Positions 1 through 9,166 of a DNA stretch of 64,000 bases are shown piece after piece. The DNA is from Flavobacterium sp. ALJ2 (lineage in GTDB: Bacteria; Bacteroidota; Bacteroidia; Flavobacteriales; Flavobacteriaceae): the NCBI RefSeq assembly GCF_015594725.1, contig NZ_JADNRC010000005.1, positions 215,200 to 279,199 of the forward strand, written 5' to 3'. The position numbers were made by a program, and so were the translations under genes. The notes beneath the pieces are model-generated. The model saw nothing but the letters and a program-made list of their open reading frames with translations. It made no database searches and was not told where the DNA came from. The stretch's first letter is position 1. Each line of letters begins with the position of its first letter.

Positions 1-79
1 TATCTGCTATTGATGCTGTTTTAAGTGTAATCATAATTTAGACTGCTTAGATTTTTAGACTATATGGATAATTGGGATT

Positions 80-105
80 GTCCTTCGACTCTGCTCAGGA
101 TGACA
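80..105. repeat. Possible dispersed intergenic repeat
   Basis: An intergenic stretch containing TCCTTCGACTCTGCTCAGG followed by ATGACA. It is clearly more GC-rich than its AT-rich surroundings. From memory, sequences of this form recur between genes in flavobacterial and other genomes, but no second copy is visible in this window. The assignment is therefore weak. Confidence 0.3.
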
Positions 106-139
106 CAAAACTATGTTACTGAAAACTGAACACTAAAAA

Positions 140-733
140 TTATCCGTGAATCGTTTCTCCTTTTCCATAATTAGCGATGATAGATTCTTCATAGGCAAGC
201 CATTCTCTCCAACGTTTCTCTACATCAATTCCTACTCCATATTTTCTTGCATAGGTAATAAAAGTAGTATAATGTCCAGCTTCACTTTCCATTAATTCTC
301 TGTAAAAAACGGCTAATTCTTCGTCATTGATGTTTTCCGAAAGTACTTTAAATCTTTCGCAACTTCTGGCTTCAATCATTGCAGAAAACAATAATCGCTC
401 AACTAAGCTCGAAACACGACTTCCGTCATTGCTTCTCTTCATATATAAATACAATTCATTTACATAATCGTCTTTGCGCTCACGCCCTAATTTCAATCCT
501 CTTTTGATGATGATATTGTGCACTTGTTCAAAATGGTCAATTTCTTCTTTAGCCAAAGCCAATAAATCTTTAACTAAATCTTGATGCTCTGAATTGTTGG
601 TTATTATCGTAATAGCATTTGTTGCTGCTTTTTGTTCGCACCAAGCATGATCTGTTAATATCTCCTCAATATTTTTCTCCACAATATTTACCCATCTTGG
701 GTCAGTTGGTAACTGTAATCTTAATACGCCCAT
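140..733 (-). CDS. miaE: tRNA-(ms2io6A37)-hydroxylase family protein MiaE
   Basis: A 197-residue ferritin-like di-iron protein. MiaE hydroxylates the isopentenyl group of ms2i6A at position 37 of tRNA in the cytoplasm. The metal-binding residues of the family are visible: Glu33 (in DHAWCEQKAA), Glu64-x-x-His67 (EEIDH), Glu121 (SAMIEARSCERF) and Glu151-x-x-His154 (ESEAGH). The spacing is that of a four-helix di-iron bundle and the length is normal for the family. The gene stands alone downstream of glyA, with an inverted repeat between them. The tRNA dimethylallyltransferase miaA, which makes the precursor modification, is about 41 kb away in the same window. In Bacteroidota the exact substrate is less well studied than in Salmonella, so the family is more certain than the substrate. 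Confidence 0.88.
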   Translation of the reverse strand: MGVLRLQLPTDPRWVNIVEKNIEEILTDHAWCEQKAATNAITIITNNSEHQDLVKDLLALAKEEIDHFEQVHNIIIKRGLKLGRERKDDYVNELYLYMKRSNDGSRVSSLVERLLFSAMIEARSCERFKVLSENINDEELAVFYRELMESEAGHYTTFITYARKYGVGIDVEKRWREWLAYEESIIANYGKGETIHG

Positions 734-828
734 AATCTTTTTGTTATATTTTGTTTCAGGTTAGCTTTATTTCAAGTTTCCTTTGTCAATCCGACTTTCA
801 ACCTCGGCATGTTCTCTAGAACTAAAAA

Positions 829-880
829 AAGTTTAAAGTTTTGCTTTACGTTTTTTTACGTGTCACAAAACTTTAAACTT
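829..880. repeat. Inverted repeat, 15-bp arms, between glyA and miaE
   Basis: The arms AAGTTTAAAGTTTTG (829-843) and CAAAACTTTAAACTT (866-880) are perfect complements separated by 22 bases. The element lies about 44 bases past the glyA stop. It could be a weak terminator or processing hairpin for glyA, but the arms are AT-rich and no clear U-run follows on the minus strand. A partial further copy (CTTAAACTTGAAA) follows at 885-898, which also suggests a degenerate repeat. Confidence 0.4.
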
Positions 881-923
881 GAAACCTTAAACTTGAAACA
901 ATTAAGTTTCAATTTTTATTTTT

Positions 924-2198
924 TTAGTAAACGAAGATAGCTCTTTCGCTCATCATTTCATTTACTTCATTGGCAACTTCTTCGATAACTTCTTCATTTG
1001 TATGATTTGTTAATACTCTATCTATTAAATCAACAATAGTTTCCATATCTCCTTCAACTAAACCACGAGTTGTGATTGCAGCTGTTCCTACACGAATTCC
1101 TGAAGTTACAAATGGTGATTTATCATCAAATGGAACCATATTTTTATTTACAGTAATTTCAGCCTTAACCAATGCATTCTCAGCATCTTTACCTGAAATC
1201 CCTTTATTTCTAAGATCAATTAACATCATGTGATTGTCTGTTCCTCCAGAAATAATATCGTATCCTCTTTTTACGAAAGCTTCTGCCATAGCATTTGCAT
1301 TCTTTTTTAATTGCATTGCATAAGTAAAAAACTCATCTTGTAATGCTTCTCCAAAAGCTACAGCTTTTGCAGCAATAATATGCATTAAAGGACCTCCTTG
1401 ATTACCTGGGAATACAGCTAAGTCTAATAGTGTAGACATCATTCTGATTTCTCCTTTAGGATTTGTTAGTCCTTGTGGGTTTTCAAAATCTTTACCCATT
1501 AATATCAAACCTCCACGTGGTCCACGTAATGTTTTGTGTGTTGTTGTAGAAACAATATGACAATGAGGAATTGGGTCATTCATTAATCCTTTAGCGATAA
1601 GCCCTGCTGGATGCGAAATATCAGCAAATAAAATTGCTCCTACACTATCCGCAATTACTCTGAAACGCTCAAAATCCATATCACGAGAATAAGCCGAAGC
1701 TCCTGCAATAATTAATTTTGGTTGCTCTTTTGTAGCAATTTCTTGAATTTTATCATAATCCAAACGTCCAGTCTCTTTATCAACACCATAAAAAACAGGT
1801 GTATATAAGCGTCCCGAAAAGTTTACTGGAGACCCATGAGTTAAGTGACCACCGTGGGATAAATCAAATCCTAAAATTTTATCTCCAGGCTTTAAACATG
1901 CATGATAAACTGCAGTATTTGCTTGTGACCCTGAATGTGGTTGTACGTTTGCATACGTAGCTCCAAATAATTCTTTGGCTCTATCTATAGCAATTTGTTC
2001 AATAACGTCAACTACTTCACAACCTCCGTAGTATCTTTTGCCTGGATAGCCTTCCGCATATTTATTTGTTAAAACAGAACCAGCTGCTTCCATTACTTCA
2101 TCACTTACAAAATTTTCTGAAGCGATTAGTTCTAATCCGTGAATTTGTCTATCTTGTTCTTCAAGAATAAGATCAAAAATTTGTTCGTCGCGTTGCAT
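924..2198 (-). CDS. glyA: Serine hydroxymethyltransferase
   Basis: A 424-residue PLP enzyme that converts serine and tetrahydrofolate to glycine and methylene-tetrahydrofolate, the main cytoplasmic source of one-carbon units. The PLP-binding lysine is Lys222 in [14 protein letters not shown]. The N-terminal substrate region with ELIASENF (about 23-30) and the YPGKRYYGG motif (51-59) are intact, and the length is typical. The gene is transcribed away from fahA. On its strand the 108-bp gap holds TATTTTTG (a TAnnTTTG -10-type box) at 2231-2224, which would give a short leader, although no well-spaced upstream TTTG box is present. Nothing is unusual in the coding sequence. Confidence 0.97.
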   Translation of the reverse strand: MQRDEQIFDLILEEQDRQIHGLELIASENFVSDEVMEAAGSVLTNKYAEGYPGKRYYGGCEVVDVIEQIAIDRAKELFGATYANVQPHSGSQANTAVYHACLKPGDKILGFDLSHGGHLTHGSPVNFSGRLYTPVFYGVDKETGRLDYDKIQEIATKEQPKLIIAGASAYSRDMDFERFRVIADSVGAILFADISHPAGLIAKGLMNDPIPHCHIVSTTTHKTLRGPRGGLILMGKDFENPQGLTNPKGEIRMMSTLLDLAVFPGNQGGPLMHIIAAKAVAFGEALQDEFFTYAMQLKKNANAMAEAFVKRGYDIISGGTDNHMMLIDLRNKGISGKDAENALVKAEITVNKNMVPFDDKSPFVTSGIRVGTAAITTRGLVEGDMETIVDLIDRVLTNHTNEEVIEEVANEVNEMMSERAIFVY

Positions 2199-2241
2199 TT
2201 TTTAGTTTTTCGTTAATTTGATGCAAAAATACAAAAAAACG

Positions 2242-2272
2242 TTTGCCAAACTGTTAGATTATGATATATTTG
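2242..2272 (+). promoter_or_regulatory. Promoter of fahA
   Basis: TTTG at 2242-2245 and TATATTTG at 2265-2272 are separated by 19 bases. This is an exact match to the Bacteroidota sigma-ABfr pattern TTTG-N19-TAnnTTTG. Transcription would start near 2279, giving a leader of about 28 bases to the fahA ATG. Confidence 0.75.
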
Positions 2273-2306
2273 ACATAGAATTTTTCAACAAATAATTAAC
2301 ATTCAC

Positions 2307-3590
2307 ATGCCGATAACTGCCAACGATACCAAACGAAAATCATGGTTAGATGTACCAGAGAATAGTGATTTCCCTATTCAAAACATTCCCTTCGGTGTTT
2401 TTCTTACCAAAGAAAACATAGTAACGGTTGGAACGAGAATTGGCGACTACGCCATAGATTTAGGTGCTTTGCAACAATTAAATTATTTCTCAGGAATTGA
2501 TTTAACTGATGATATGTTTATGCAAGACACACTAAACGATTTTATTTCTGATGGCAAAAAAACTTGGCGCTTGGTTAGAAACCGTATTGCCGAGATATTT
2601 GACATTAACAATCCACAATTAAGAGATTCTACAAAAGATAGAGACATAGTCATTTTTAAAATTGACGATGTCGAAATGCAATTACCTGTTTTAATTGGTG
2701 ATTATACCGATTTTTACTCCAGTAGAGAGCATGCTACCAATGTAGGTAAAATGTTCCGTGATCCGGAAAATGCATTATTACCAAACTGGTTACACATTCC
2801 CGTAGGATACCACGGAAGAAGTTCTACAATTATTCCTTCTGGAATTCCTGTACACAGACCAATGGGACAAACACTCCCTAATGGTGAAAACTCTCCTGTT
2901 TTTGGTCCATCAAGATCTATTGATTTTGAATTAGAAACCGCATTTATTACAACGGATGCTAATATAATGGGAGAACCTATTCCTGCTTATGAAGCCGAAG
3001 ACTACATTTTTGGAATGGTTTTATTAAATGATTGGAGTGCTCGAGATATTCAAAAATGGGAATATGTGCCTTTAGGTCCATTCTTAGCAAAAAACTTTGC
3101 TTCTTCTATTTCTCCATGGATTGTAACTATGGATGCTTTAGAGCCATTTAGAACCAAAGGACCTAAACAAGATCCTGCTCCTCTTCCTTATTTGCAAACC
3201 AAAGGAAAAAAAGCTTTTGATATTAATTTAGAAGTTTCTCTTAAGCCATTGAACAAGGAAGAAACTGTAATATCTAGATCAAATTTTAAATATATGTACT
3301 GGTCAATGAGCCAACAATTAGCACACCACACCTCTAATGGTTGTCGTGTTAATTCTGGTGATATGATGGGCTCTGGAACAATATCCGGACCTACTCCTGA
3401 CAGTTATGGATCTATGCTAGAATTAACTTGGGGCGGAAAAAACCCTTTAAAGCTAAACGATGGTAGCGAACGTAAATTTATCGAAGATAACGACACTGTA
3501 ATTATGAGAGGGTATTGTGAAAGCAATGAAGTTCGAATTGGTTTTGGAGAAGTTACAAGCCAACTACTTGCTCCTTTCGTTAGGCAATGA
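2307..3590 (+). CDS. fahA: Fumarylacetoacetase
   Basis: A 427-residue enzyme that hydrolyses fumarylacetoacetate to fumarate and acetoacetate, the last step of tyrosine/phenylalanine catabolism. The residues known from the mouse enzyme are all present at a constant offset of nine: Asp135 (GDYTDFYSS), His142 (REHATNVG), Glu208 and Glu210 (DFELE) and Asp242 (NDWSARD). An N-terminal SH3-like domain (about 1-125) precedes the catalytic domain. The gene has a consensus promoter and its own terminator, so it is probably transcribed alone. The rest of the tyrosine degradation pathway is not in the window. Confidence 0.97.
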   Translation: MPITANDTKRKSWLDVPENSDFPIQNIPFGVFLTKENIVTVGTRIGDYAIDLGALQQLNYFSGIDLTDDMFMQDTLNDFISDGKKTWRLVRNRIAEIFDINNPQLRDSTKDRDIVIFKIDDVEMQLPVLIGDYTDFYSSREHATNVGKMFRDPENALLPNWLHIPVGYHGRSSTIIPSGIPVHRPMGQTLPNGENSPVFGPSRSIDFELETAFITTDANIMGEPIPAYEAEDYIFGMVLLNDWSARDIQKWEYVPLGPFLAKNFASSISPWIVTMDALEPFRTKGPKQDPAPLPYLQTKGKKAFDINLEVSLKPLNKEETVISRSNFKYMYWSMSQQLAHHTSNGCRVNSGDMMGSGTISGPTPDSYGSMLELTWGGKNPLKLNDGSERKFIEDNDTVIMRGYCESNEVRIGFGEVTSQLLAPFVRQ

Positions 3591-3610
3591 AGAGATCCTA
3601 ATTCCAAATA

Positions 3611-3646
3611 AAAAAATAGCGTATTGAATTCAATACGCTATTTTTT
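3611..3646. terminator. Bidirectional terminator between fahA and aguA
   Basis: A perfect palindrome centred on GAATTC at 3626-3631, with core AATAGCGTATTG / CAATACGCTATT flanked by A-run and T-run. It lies between the convergent stops of fahA and aguA and can serve both. Confidence 0.9.
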
Positions 3647-3671
3647 TTATACTATTTTCTAAAAAAATTAA

Positions 3672-4712
3672 TTAAGCTGGAATTTGCTGACTTAAACAAT
3701 GTAAGGTTCCAAATCCCCAAATAAAGTCTACACAACTAATTCCTATTACTTCACGATCAGGAAAACATTCTGAAAGTATATTAAGTGCCACACGATCATT
3801 ACTATCGTTAAAAGTTGGAACCAAAACACAGTTATTTAAAATCAAGAAATTAGCATAACTTGCAGGCAATCTTAAATCTTCAAAATCGACTCTTTTAGGC
3901 ATTGGCAAAGCAACAATTATTGGAGATTTTCCATTCTCAAGTTTTGCGTTTTGCAATCTTTTTAAATTATCCTGTAAAGGCTTATAGTTTGAGTCTTTAG
4001 AATCCGTTTCTACAATGGTTACAATAGTATCCTCATTTACAAAACGACATAAATCATCGATATGTCCATGAGTATCGTCCCCTTCTATTCCGTCACCTAA
4101 CCAAATTACATTGGTTACTCCAAGATACTCCTTAAAAACTGCTTCATAATCTTCTTTAGTAAAACCTGGATTACGAACCTGAATACTTGGATGCATTAAA
4201 CATTCCTCAGAAGTTAACAATGTTCCTCTTCCGTTTACATCAATCGCACCACCTTCTACAATAACTGGCTTTCCTTTATATACAACTTGTGTAACTGGAA
4301 TATCTAAAACCTCTGCTACTTTTGCTGGTACAAATTTATCCAATTGATAGTTTTTATATTTTGCCCAACCATTAAAATTAAAGTTTAATGCTTCTCTTTT
4401 ATCTCCATTTTTAACAACAATTGGTCCAGAATCACGCATCCAGCTTCTGTTGGTCTTATGAATGATGTAAGTAACATTCTTTAAATCTACATGTGCTCTT
4501 TCAAGCATATCGTTCACTTTTGTTTTTAAATCTTCATCAGCAACTACCAAGAAAACTATTTCATGTGTAGCTACCTTTTTTATAAATTCTACAAAAGCCC
4601 ATTGAACAGCTTCATATTTCCCTGGCCAATCTTTACCATTATGAGGAAAACACAATACAATCCCTTGTTGCTTTTCCCACTCTGCAGGAAACATCCTATT
4701 ATTCGTCGTCAT
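3672..4712 (-). CDS. aguA: Agmatine deiminase (PPAD family)
   Basis: A 346-residue member of the Porphyromonas-type peptidylarginine deiminase/agmatine deiminase family. It should convert agmatine to N-carbamoylputrescine. Visible catalytic-site elements are WMRDSG (guanidine-binding Asp), HGHIDD (His/Asp), and the C-terminal nucleophile Cys in GTLHCLSQQ. The open frame extends upstream to 4766, but that extension is unlike the family and contains a TAnnTTTG box (4745-4738), so I place the start at 4712 (MTTNNRMFPAEWEKQQG). aguB, the next enzyme of the route, lies at 6.3 kb on the same strand. The pairing supports the agmatine role over protein deimination. No signal peptide is seen with this start. 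Confidence 0.88.
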   Translation of the reverse strand: MTTNNRMFPAEWEKQQGIVLCFPHNGKDWPGKYEAVQWAFVEFIKKVATHEIVFLVVADEDLKTKVNDMLERAHVDLKNVTYIIHKTNRSWMRDSGPIVVKNGDKREALNFNFNGWAKYKNYQLDKFVPAKVAEVLDIPVTQVVYKGKPVIVEGGAIDVNGRGTLLTSEECLMHPSIQVRNPGFTKEDYEAVFKEYLGVTNVIWLGDGIEGDDTHGHIDDLCRFVNEDTIVTIVETDSKDSNYKPLQDNLKRLQNAKLENGKSPIIVALPMPKRVDFEDLRLPASYANFLILNNCVLVPTFNDSNDRVALNILSECFPDREVIGISCVDFIWGFGTLHCLSQQIPA

Positions 4713-4737
4713 AAAAAGGTTATAAATTAAAAAAAAA

Positions 4738-4745
4738 CAAAGATA
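4738..4745 (-). promoter_or_regulatory. Probable -10-type box for aguA
   Basis: TATCTTTG on the minus strand matches TAnnTTTG exactly, 25 bases upstream of the proposed ATG at 4712. No good TTTG box sits at the usual distance. Its position inside the longer open frame is the main argument for the shorter protein. Confidence 0.45.
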
Positions 4746-4981
4746 AGCATTCATACCCTTTATCATTGTGTAAAGTTCTTTTTTTCCAGTTAGATAGAAA
4801 TATAATTTGTTCTAAATAACTAAAAACAACACCATGAATAGAGCTTAAAAGTGATGAAGAAACCCACAAAACATGGGAATTATGTAATCCCAATAGAACA
4901 TCGGTTCAACGCAATTGGCCTATTTTTATACAGAGTTTAAACTAAACAGCTCAAAAAAAATTAAATTTAACATTAGATATC

Positions 4982-6247
4982 ATGAAAAAGAAATTAACTT
5001 CCTTATCACTTTTATTACTGTCCATCGCAGCAGGCGCACAAAGCATGGCAACAAGTTCTACCCAAACTACAATTGAAAAAAACCCCTATGATAAATGGTC
5101 TATCGAATTAAATGGTGGTCTAAACAAACCAACTAGAACCATGAGCGAAGGGTATTCTACCTCTACACTTAGCCCTTTTCATGCAGATTTAGGCGTACGA
5201 TATATGTTTAACCCAAAATTTGGTTTGAAATTAGATTTCGGATACGATCAATTTCAGGAACGCAATGATACTGCACCATTTGATACCAAATACTTAAGAA
5301 CTAGTTTACAAGGGGTTGTAAACATTGGTAGAGCTTTAAACTTTGAAACTTGGACTAATACTATCGGTTTATTAGCACATGGTGGTTTTGGAGTTTCTCA
5401 ATTAAGCGCTGATAATGGTTTTGAAGGAAAAGACTATATGGCTCATGGAATTGCTGGTCTTACAGGACAAATTAGATTAAGTAACACAATTGCTTTAACT
5501 GGTGACCTTACCGGAATTGTTAATGGAAGACAAAACCACAACTTTGACGGAATGGGACAAACAACTACTAGTTCATTTGATGGAGTATTATTAAATGCTT
5601 CTGTTGGTTTAACTTTTTACCTAGGTAAAAAAGAGAAACATGCTGACTGGTACTCAGAAGACAATGATAGATTAAATAAATTAGAAGACAGAGTTAATAC
5701 AATAGAAACTGGTCTTATCGATACTGATAAAGATGGTGTTGCTGATTTGTATGATTTAGAGCCTAATACTGTTTCTGGAGTTGCTGTAAATACCAAAGGA
5801 CAATCTATTGATACTAATCAAAATGGTGTACCAGATGAATTAGAAAGTTACTTAGATAAAACATATTCTAAAAAAGGTAGCGAAACTGCAACAAACAATA
5901 CAGTTGAAGAATTGATTAACGGTGGATATGTAAATGTATACTTCGATTTTAACTCTTCTAAACCAACAAATGCTTCTTTATCTGGTGTTGACTTTTTAGT
6001 TAAATACTTGAAAAACAATCCTGGTAAATCTGCAGATGTTATTGGATATTCAGACGAAATTGGAAACTCAAGCTACAACACTGAATTATCTAGAAAAAGA
6101 GCTGAAGCTGTGAAAAAAGTAGCTACAAACGCTGGAATCGATGCTTCTAGATTAAATGTAATTGCTAATGGTGAAGACACTTCTGTGAATAAAAATTCTA
6201 AAGAAGCTCGTCAAATCGTAAGAAGAGTTACTTTTCAAGTAAAATAA
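4982..6247 (+). CDS. OmpA family outer membrane protein
   Basis: A 421-residue protein with a signal peptide (about 1-19, ending in AAGAQ). An N-terminal eight-strand-type beta-barrel follows (about 30-215). Next is a short calcium-binding-like Asp-rich linker with thrombospondin type 3-like units (DTDKDGVADLYD and DTNQNGVPDE, about 247-285). The C-terminal OmpA domain (about 310-421; VYFDFNSSKP, ELSRKRAEAVKK) should bind peptidoglycan. It probably anchors the outer membrane to the cell wall and is likely abundant. It is transcribed alone, between aguA and aguB but on the opposite strand, with a strong terminator after it. A specific name cannot be given from sequence alone. Confidence 0.9.
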   Translation: MKKKLTSLSLLLLSIAAGAQSMATSSTQTTIEKNPYDKWSIELNGGLNKPTRTMSEGYSTSTLSPFHADLGVRYMFNPKFGLKLDFGYDQFQERNDTAPFDTKYLRTSLQGVVNIGRALNFETWTNTIGLLAHGGFGVSQLSADNGFEGKDYMAHGIAGLTGQIRLSNTIALTGDLTGIVNGRQNHNFDGMGQTTTSSFDGVLLNASVGLTFYLGKKEKHADWYSEDNDRLNKLEDRVNTIETGLIDTDKDGVADLYDLEPNTVSGVAVNTKGQSIDTNQNGVPDELESYLDKTYSKKGSETATNNTVEELINGGYVNVYFDFNSSKPTNASLSGVDFLVKYLKNNPGKSADVIGYSDEIGNSSYNTELSRKRAEAVKKVATNAGIDASRLNVIANGEDTSVNKNSKEARQIVRRVTFQVK

Positions 6248-6272
6248 ATAGAAAATTTTACTCTTAGGTATA

Positions 6273-6306
6273 AAAAAAGGACAAAATGTAAATTTTGTCC
6301 TTTTTT
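6273..6306. terminator. Bidirectional terminator between ompA-like gene and aguB
   Basis: Arms AAAAAAGGACAAAAT (6273-6287) and ATTTTGTCCTTTTTT (6292-6306) are perfectly complementary with a GTAA loop. T-runs are present on both strands between convergent genes. Confidence 0.92.
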
Positions 6307-6327
6307 CTTTTATATCAATCGACTGAA

Positions 6328-7215
6328 TTAGTCGATTGCTCTTTTAGTAATATCTCCAAAAGCATCAATTCTTCTATCTCTAAAAAATGGCCAATTCTGG
6401 CGCACATTTTCCTGTAAATCTAAATCAACCTCAGCAATTAGAATTTCTTCTTTATCATGTGAAGCTTGCGCTAAAATCTCTCCTTGAGGTCCAGCTATAA
6501 AGGAAGCTCCCCAAAACTGAATTCCATCAGTACCATCAATGTATTGCTCCAAACCAATTCTATTAGCAGCAGCAACAAATACACCATTTGCAACAGCATG
6601 TCCCTTCATTACGTTCATCCAAGCTCCATACTGATTTTCACCGTATTGCTCTTTTTCTTTTGGATGCCATCCAATTGCTGTTGGATAAAACAATACCTCA
6701 GCACCTTTTAAAGCAGTAATACGAGCCGCTTCTGGATACCATTGATCCCAACAAATTAATGTTCCTATTTTTCCTTTTTTTGTTTCAATTGCTTGAAAAC
6801 CTAAATCACCAGGTGTAAAATAGAATTTTTCATAAAAATGTGGATCATCTGGAATATGCATCTTACGATACAGCCCTGCTTCTGACCCGTCTGTATCTAT
6901 AATGTATGCACTATTGTGATATATTCCTGCCATTCTTTTTTCGAAGAAAGGAACAATAATAACCACTCCTAATTCTTTAGCCAAAGCACTAAAAGCTATA
7001 AATGAAGTACTATATAATGGTTCTGCTAATGCAAAATTATCTACATCTTCACTTTGACAAAAATAATGACTACTATATAATTCTGGCAACAGGATTACTT
7101 CAGCACCTTTATTAGCTGCATCTTTTACCCAACTGATACATTTTTTAAGATTATTTTCGGCAACATCATTCAGATTTAACTGGATAACAGCTATTTTATA
7201 TTTCTTATTCGACAT
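6328..7215 (-). CDS. aguB: N-carbamoylputrescine amidase (carbon-nitrogen hydrolase)
   Basis: A 295-residue nitrilase-superfamily enzyme that hydrolyses N-carbamoylputrescine to putrescine, CO2 and ammonia, completing the agmatine route to polyamines. The Glu-Lys-Cys triad is visible: Glu45 in LLPELY, Lys118 in YRKMHIPDD and Cys155 in LICWDQWYPE. The length and motifs fit the AguB subfamily. It shares strand with aguA but is separated from it by an oppositely oriented ompA-like gene and has its own consensus promoter, so the two are separate transcription units. The arginine decarboxylase that would feed them is not in the window. Confidence 0.92.
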   Translation of the reverse strand: MSNKKYKIAVIQLNLNDVAENNLKKCISWVKDAANKGAEVILLPELYSSHYFCQSEDVDNFALAEPLYSTSFIAFSALAKELGVVIIVPFFEKRMAGIYHNSAYIIDTDGSEAGLYRKMHIPDDPHFYEKFYFTPGDLGFQAIETKKGKIGTLICWDQWYPEAARITALKGAEVLFYPTAIGWHPKEKEQYGENQYGAWMNVMKGHAVANGVFVAAANRIGLEQYIDGTDGIQFWGASFIAGPQGEILAQASHDKEEILIAEVDLDLQENVRQNWPFFRDRRIDAFGDITKRAID

Positions 7216-7233
7216 GTCTTAAAATTTAGAGTG

Positions 7234-7264
7234 CAAAAATAGTAATTTTTAAAGGAATAGCAAA
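7234..7264 (-). promoter_or_regulatory. Promoter of aguB
   Basis: On the minus strand TTTG (7264-7261), a 19-base spacer and TATTTTTG (7241-7234) form an exact TTTG-N19-TAnnTTTG promoter. The start of transcription would be near 7227, about 12 bases before the ATG. Confidence 0.75.
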
Positions 7265-7410
7265 GTGAGCTATGGGTTCTAATAAAAAACTAAAATTTCT
7301 ATTCTAATCTCATTATAATAACAATTGAAAACAATAAAAATCATTTAATTATAAAAAAAAGCCTGATTAGAACAATTACAAGAATAAACCTCCAGTTACT
7401 AAAAACAAAA

Positions 7411-7437
7411 AAACACCTGCCATTACGACTGGTGTTT
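7411..7437 (-). terminator. Terminator after the small lipoprotein gene
   Basis: AAACACC (7411-7417) pairs with GGTGTTT (7431-7437). The A-run at 7401-7410 becomes a U-run on the minus strand. It lies 57 bases past the stop of the lipoprotein gene and resembles the terminators at 8065 and 9419. Confidence 0.7.
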
Positions 7438-7493
7438 AATTTAACAAAACAAAACATCTTTTTAATTAACTGATAATTATTGAATTAGACCAA

Positions 7494-7913
7494 CTATTCA
7501 ATAATTACTTTTGCAGTTACAAATTCAGTTTCTGATTTTTTAAATTTTATATCAAAAGTTCCTTTTGTAGCCGATTTAAATTTGTAAATCGTTTTTTGAG
7601 GATCTGGTACTTGTAGCGTACAAGCTCCTGATGGATATTTAGCTTCAACTTGCAATCCTTTTTCTGTACCAATAGTTACATCACTGATCTCACCAAATTC
7701 TGCACAAGCACTCTCAACTATATAAGTCACATCATAACTAAGTTCTTCATTTACCTTTCCTGTTTCTGGTCCTTTCACTTCAGTTACTAAAGCACTTTTT
7801 ACAGTAAATTCAGGAGTAGTAGATTCATCATCATCTTTATCAGTACTACATGAAATTAATGCCGTTACTACGAATAATATAGTTAAAGCTGATTTTAAAT
7901 TGAAATTTTTCAT
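7494..7913 (-). CDS. Small lipoprotein of unknown function
   Basis: A 139-residue protein with a lipoprotein signal peptide: charged start, hydrophobic core and lipobox ALISC with Cys22 as the lipidated residue, followed by an Asp-rich linker (STDKDDDES). The mature part (about 35-139) looks all-beta and holds two cysteines (in SACAEFG and GACTLQ) that could form a disulfide in the periplasm. I do not recognise the family. It appears monocistronic, with its own terminator. Short Bacteroidota lipoproteins of this kind are common and mostly uncharacterised. Confidence 0.75.
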   Translation of the reverse strand: MKNFNLKSALTILFVVTALISCSTDKDDDESTTPEFTVKSALVTEVKGPETGKVNEELSYDVTYIVESACAEFGEISDVTIGTEKGLQVEAKYPSGACTLQVPDPQKTIYKFKSATKGTFDIKFKKSETEFVTAKVIIE

Positions 7914-8064
7914 AAAAATAATTTATTTGTTGTTAATTATAATATAGATGCAAATAGATTAAGATGGTTGCTTCATAAAATTGTTAAATAACCCACCTAA
8001 TTAATTAAACAATTAAAATTCAAAACATTAACAAAATAAATATTTTTATTTTAGGCATAAAAAA

Positions 8065-8088
8065 AACACCAATCTTTCGATTGGTGTT
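8065..8088 (-). terminator. Terminator after the DUF808 gene
   Basis: Perfect stem AACACCAATC (8065-8074) / GATTGGTGTT (8079-8088) with a four-base loop. The A-run at 8059-8066 gives the U-run on the minus strand. Confidence 0.88.
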
Positions 8089-8108
8089 ATATATAATTGG
8101 CAATAAAG

Positions 8109-8990
8109 TTATTCTGCTATTTCTTTTTTTGGAATCATTTTTTTGATTACAGTTACAATTCCTAAAACCAAAAACCCAATTACAAGTCCAATACTAAATT
8201 CTTTTACAATAGAAGGTAACTGAGGTACTAGGTGATGGAAAAATTCAATATTATGTACAAAAATACCCCCTGCAACTAAAATTAATGCTATCGTTCCAAT
8301 TACTGATAAACTCTGAATCACTCTTGGAAGTGCCTGTACTAGAATATTTCCTATCGTTTTTGATATGCTTCGCTCTTTTTTACTAAGCTGAATAAGCTTA
8401 AGTCCCAGTTCATCCATTCTTACAATAAGCGCTACAATACCATACACACCAATTGTTGCAACTATTGCAATGATAGAAACAACCATAATTTGTGATAAGA
8501 TAGGTTTACCGATTACGGTTCCTAGTGCTATAATTACTATTTCTACAGATAATATAAAGTCAGTTATAATTGCTGATTTTATTTTTTCTTTTTCCACAGC
8601 CAAAATTTCTTCTTCCGAAAACATTTGTGATGTAACCTCAATTTTTGCATGTTTGTGTGGAAAGAAAAATTCAAATATTTTTTCAGCTCCTTCATACGCT
8701 AAAAAGAGTCCTCCTAGCACTAAGATTACTATAATGGCTACTGGAAAAAAAGCACTTAACAAAAATGCAATTGGTAAAATGATTAATTTATTAATAAACG
8801 AACCTTTACCAATGGCCCATAATACAGGTAACTCTCTTGATGAAGCAAAACCTGATGCTTTTTCGGCATTAACAGCTAAATCATCTCCTAGGATACCTGC
8901 CGTCTTTTTTACTGCAACTTTACTCATTACTGCAACATCATCCATGATTGCTGCAATATCATCTAATATAACGAAAAAACCTGATGCCAT
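8109..8990 (-). CDS. DUF808 family inner membrane protein (YedI-like)
   Basis: A 293-residue integral membrane protein with the characteristic N-terminus of the DUF808/YedI family: MASGFFVILDDIAAIMDDVA, then VKKTAGILGDDLAVNAEKA and ELPVLWAIGKGS. Hydrophobic segments lie at about 64-98, 140-160, 165-190, 220-245 and 265-285. The function of the family is unknown. A TAnnTTTG box (TAAATTTG, 9039-9032) lies about 42 bases upstream. The gene is flanked by its own terminator and seems to be transcribed alone. Confidence 0.88.
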   Translation of the reverse strand: MASGFFVILDDIAAIMDDVAVMSKVAVKKTAGILGDDLAVNAEKASGFASSRELPVLWAIGKGSFINKLIILPIAFLLSAFFPVAIIVILVLGGLFLAYEGAEKIFEFFFPHKHAKIEVTSQMFSEEEILAVEKEKIKSAIITDFILSVEIVIIALGTVIGKPILSQIMVVSIIAIVATIGVYGIVALIVRMDELGLKLIQLSKKERSISKTIGNILVQALPRVIQSLSVIGTIALILVAGGIFVHNIEFFHHLVPQLPSIVKEFSIGLVIGFLVLGIVTVIKKMIPKKEIAE

Positions 8991-9003
8991 ATAATTGTTT
9001 TAG

Positions 9004-9166
9004 AACTGCATTGACCTTTGATACAATCTACCAAATTTAATCAACACCTATTTATTATTTCATGCGAATCTAATACTTTTTGTTTGATTTTTTTCTTCTA
9101 TTTCTTCCGATTTTATCAAATATTTTCAATCAGACTTCTAAACAATATCTTCAACTGCATTGACCT
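9004..9166. repeat. 14-bp direct repeat spanning the microprotein stop
   Basis: AACTGCATTGACCT occurs at 9004-9017 and at 9153-9166. The second copy covers the last codons of the 39-residue frame, so the first copy may be the trace of a duplicated or deleted second copy of that small gene. Confidence 0.6.
9032..9039 (-). promoter_or_regulatory. Probable -10-type box for the DUF808 gene
   Basis: TAAATTTG on the minus strand matches TAnnTTTG exactly and lies 42 bases before the ATG at 8990. No matching TTTG box is seen at a 19-base spacing. Confidence 0.45.

Noticed and set aside
3..41. A short open stretch on the plus strand reading SAIDAVLSVIII then a stop at the window start
   Set aside because: Could be the end of an upstream gene, but 12 codons are too few to separate from chance in AT-rich DNA.
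4713..4766. N-terminal extension of the agmatine deiminase frame
   Set aside because: Contains the -10-type box and has no family similarity; the family start matches 4712.
8470..8994. 174-codon frame on the plus strand opposite the DUF808 gene
   Set aside because: Shadow frame: the minus-strand protein is a clear family member, and the plus-strand translation is Ser/Ile-rich with no domain.
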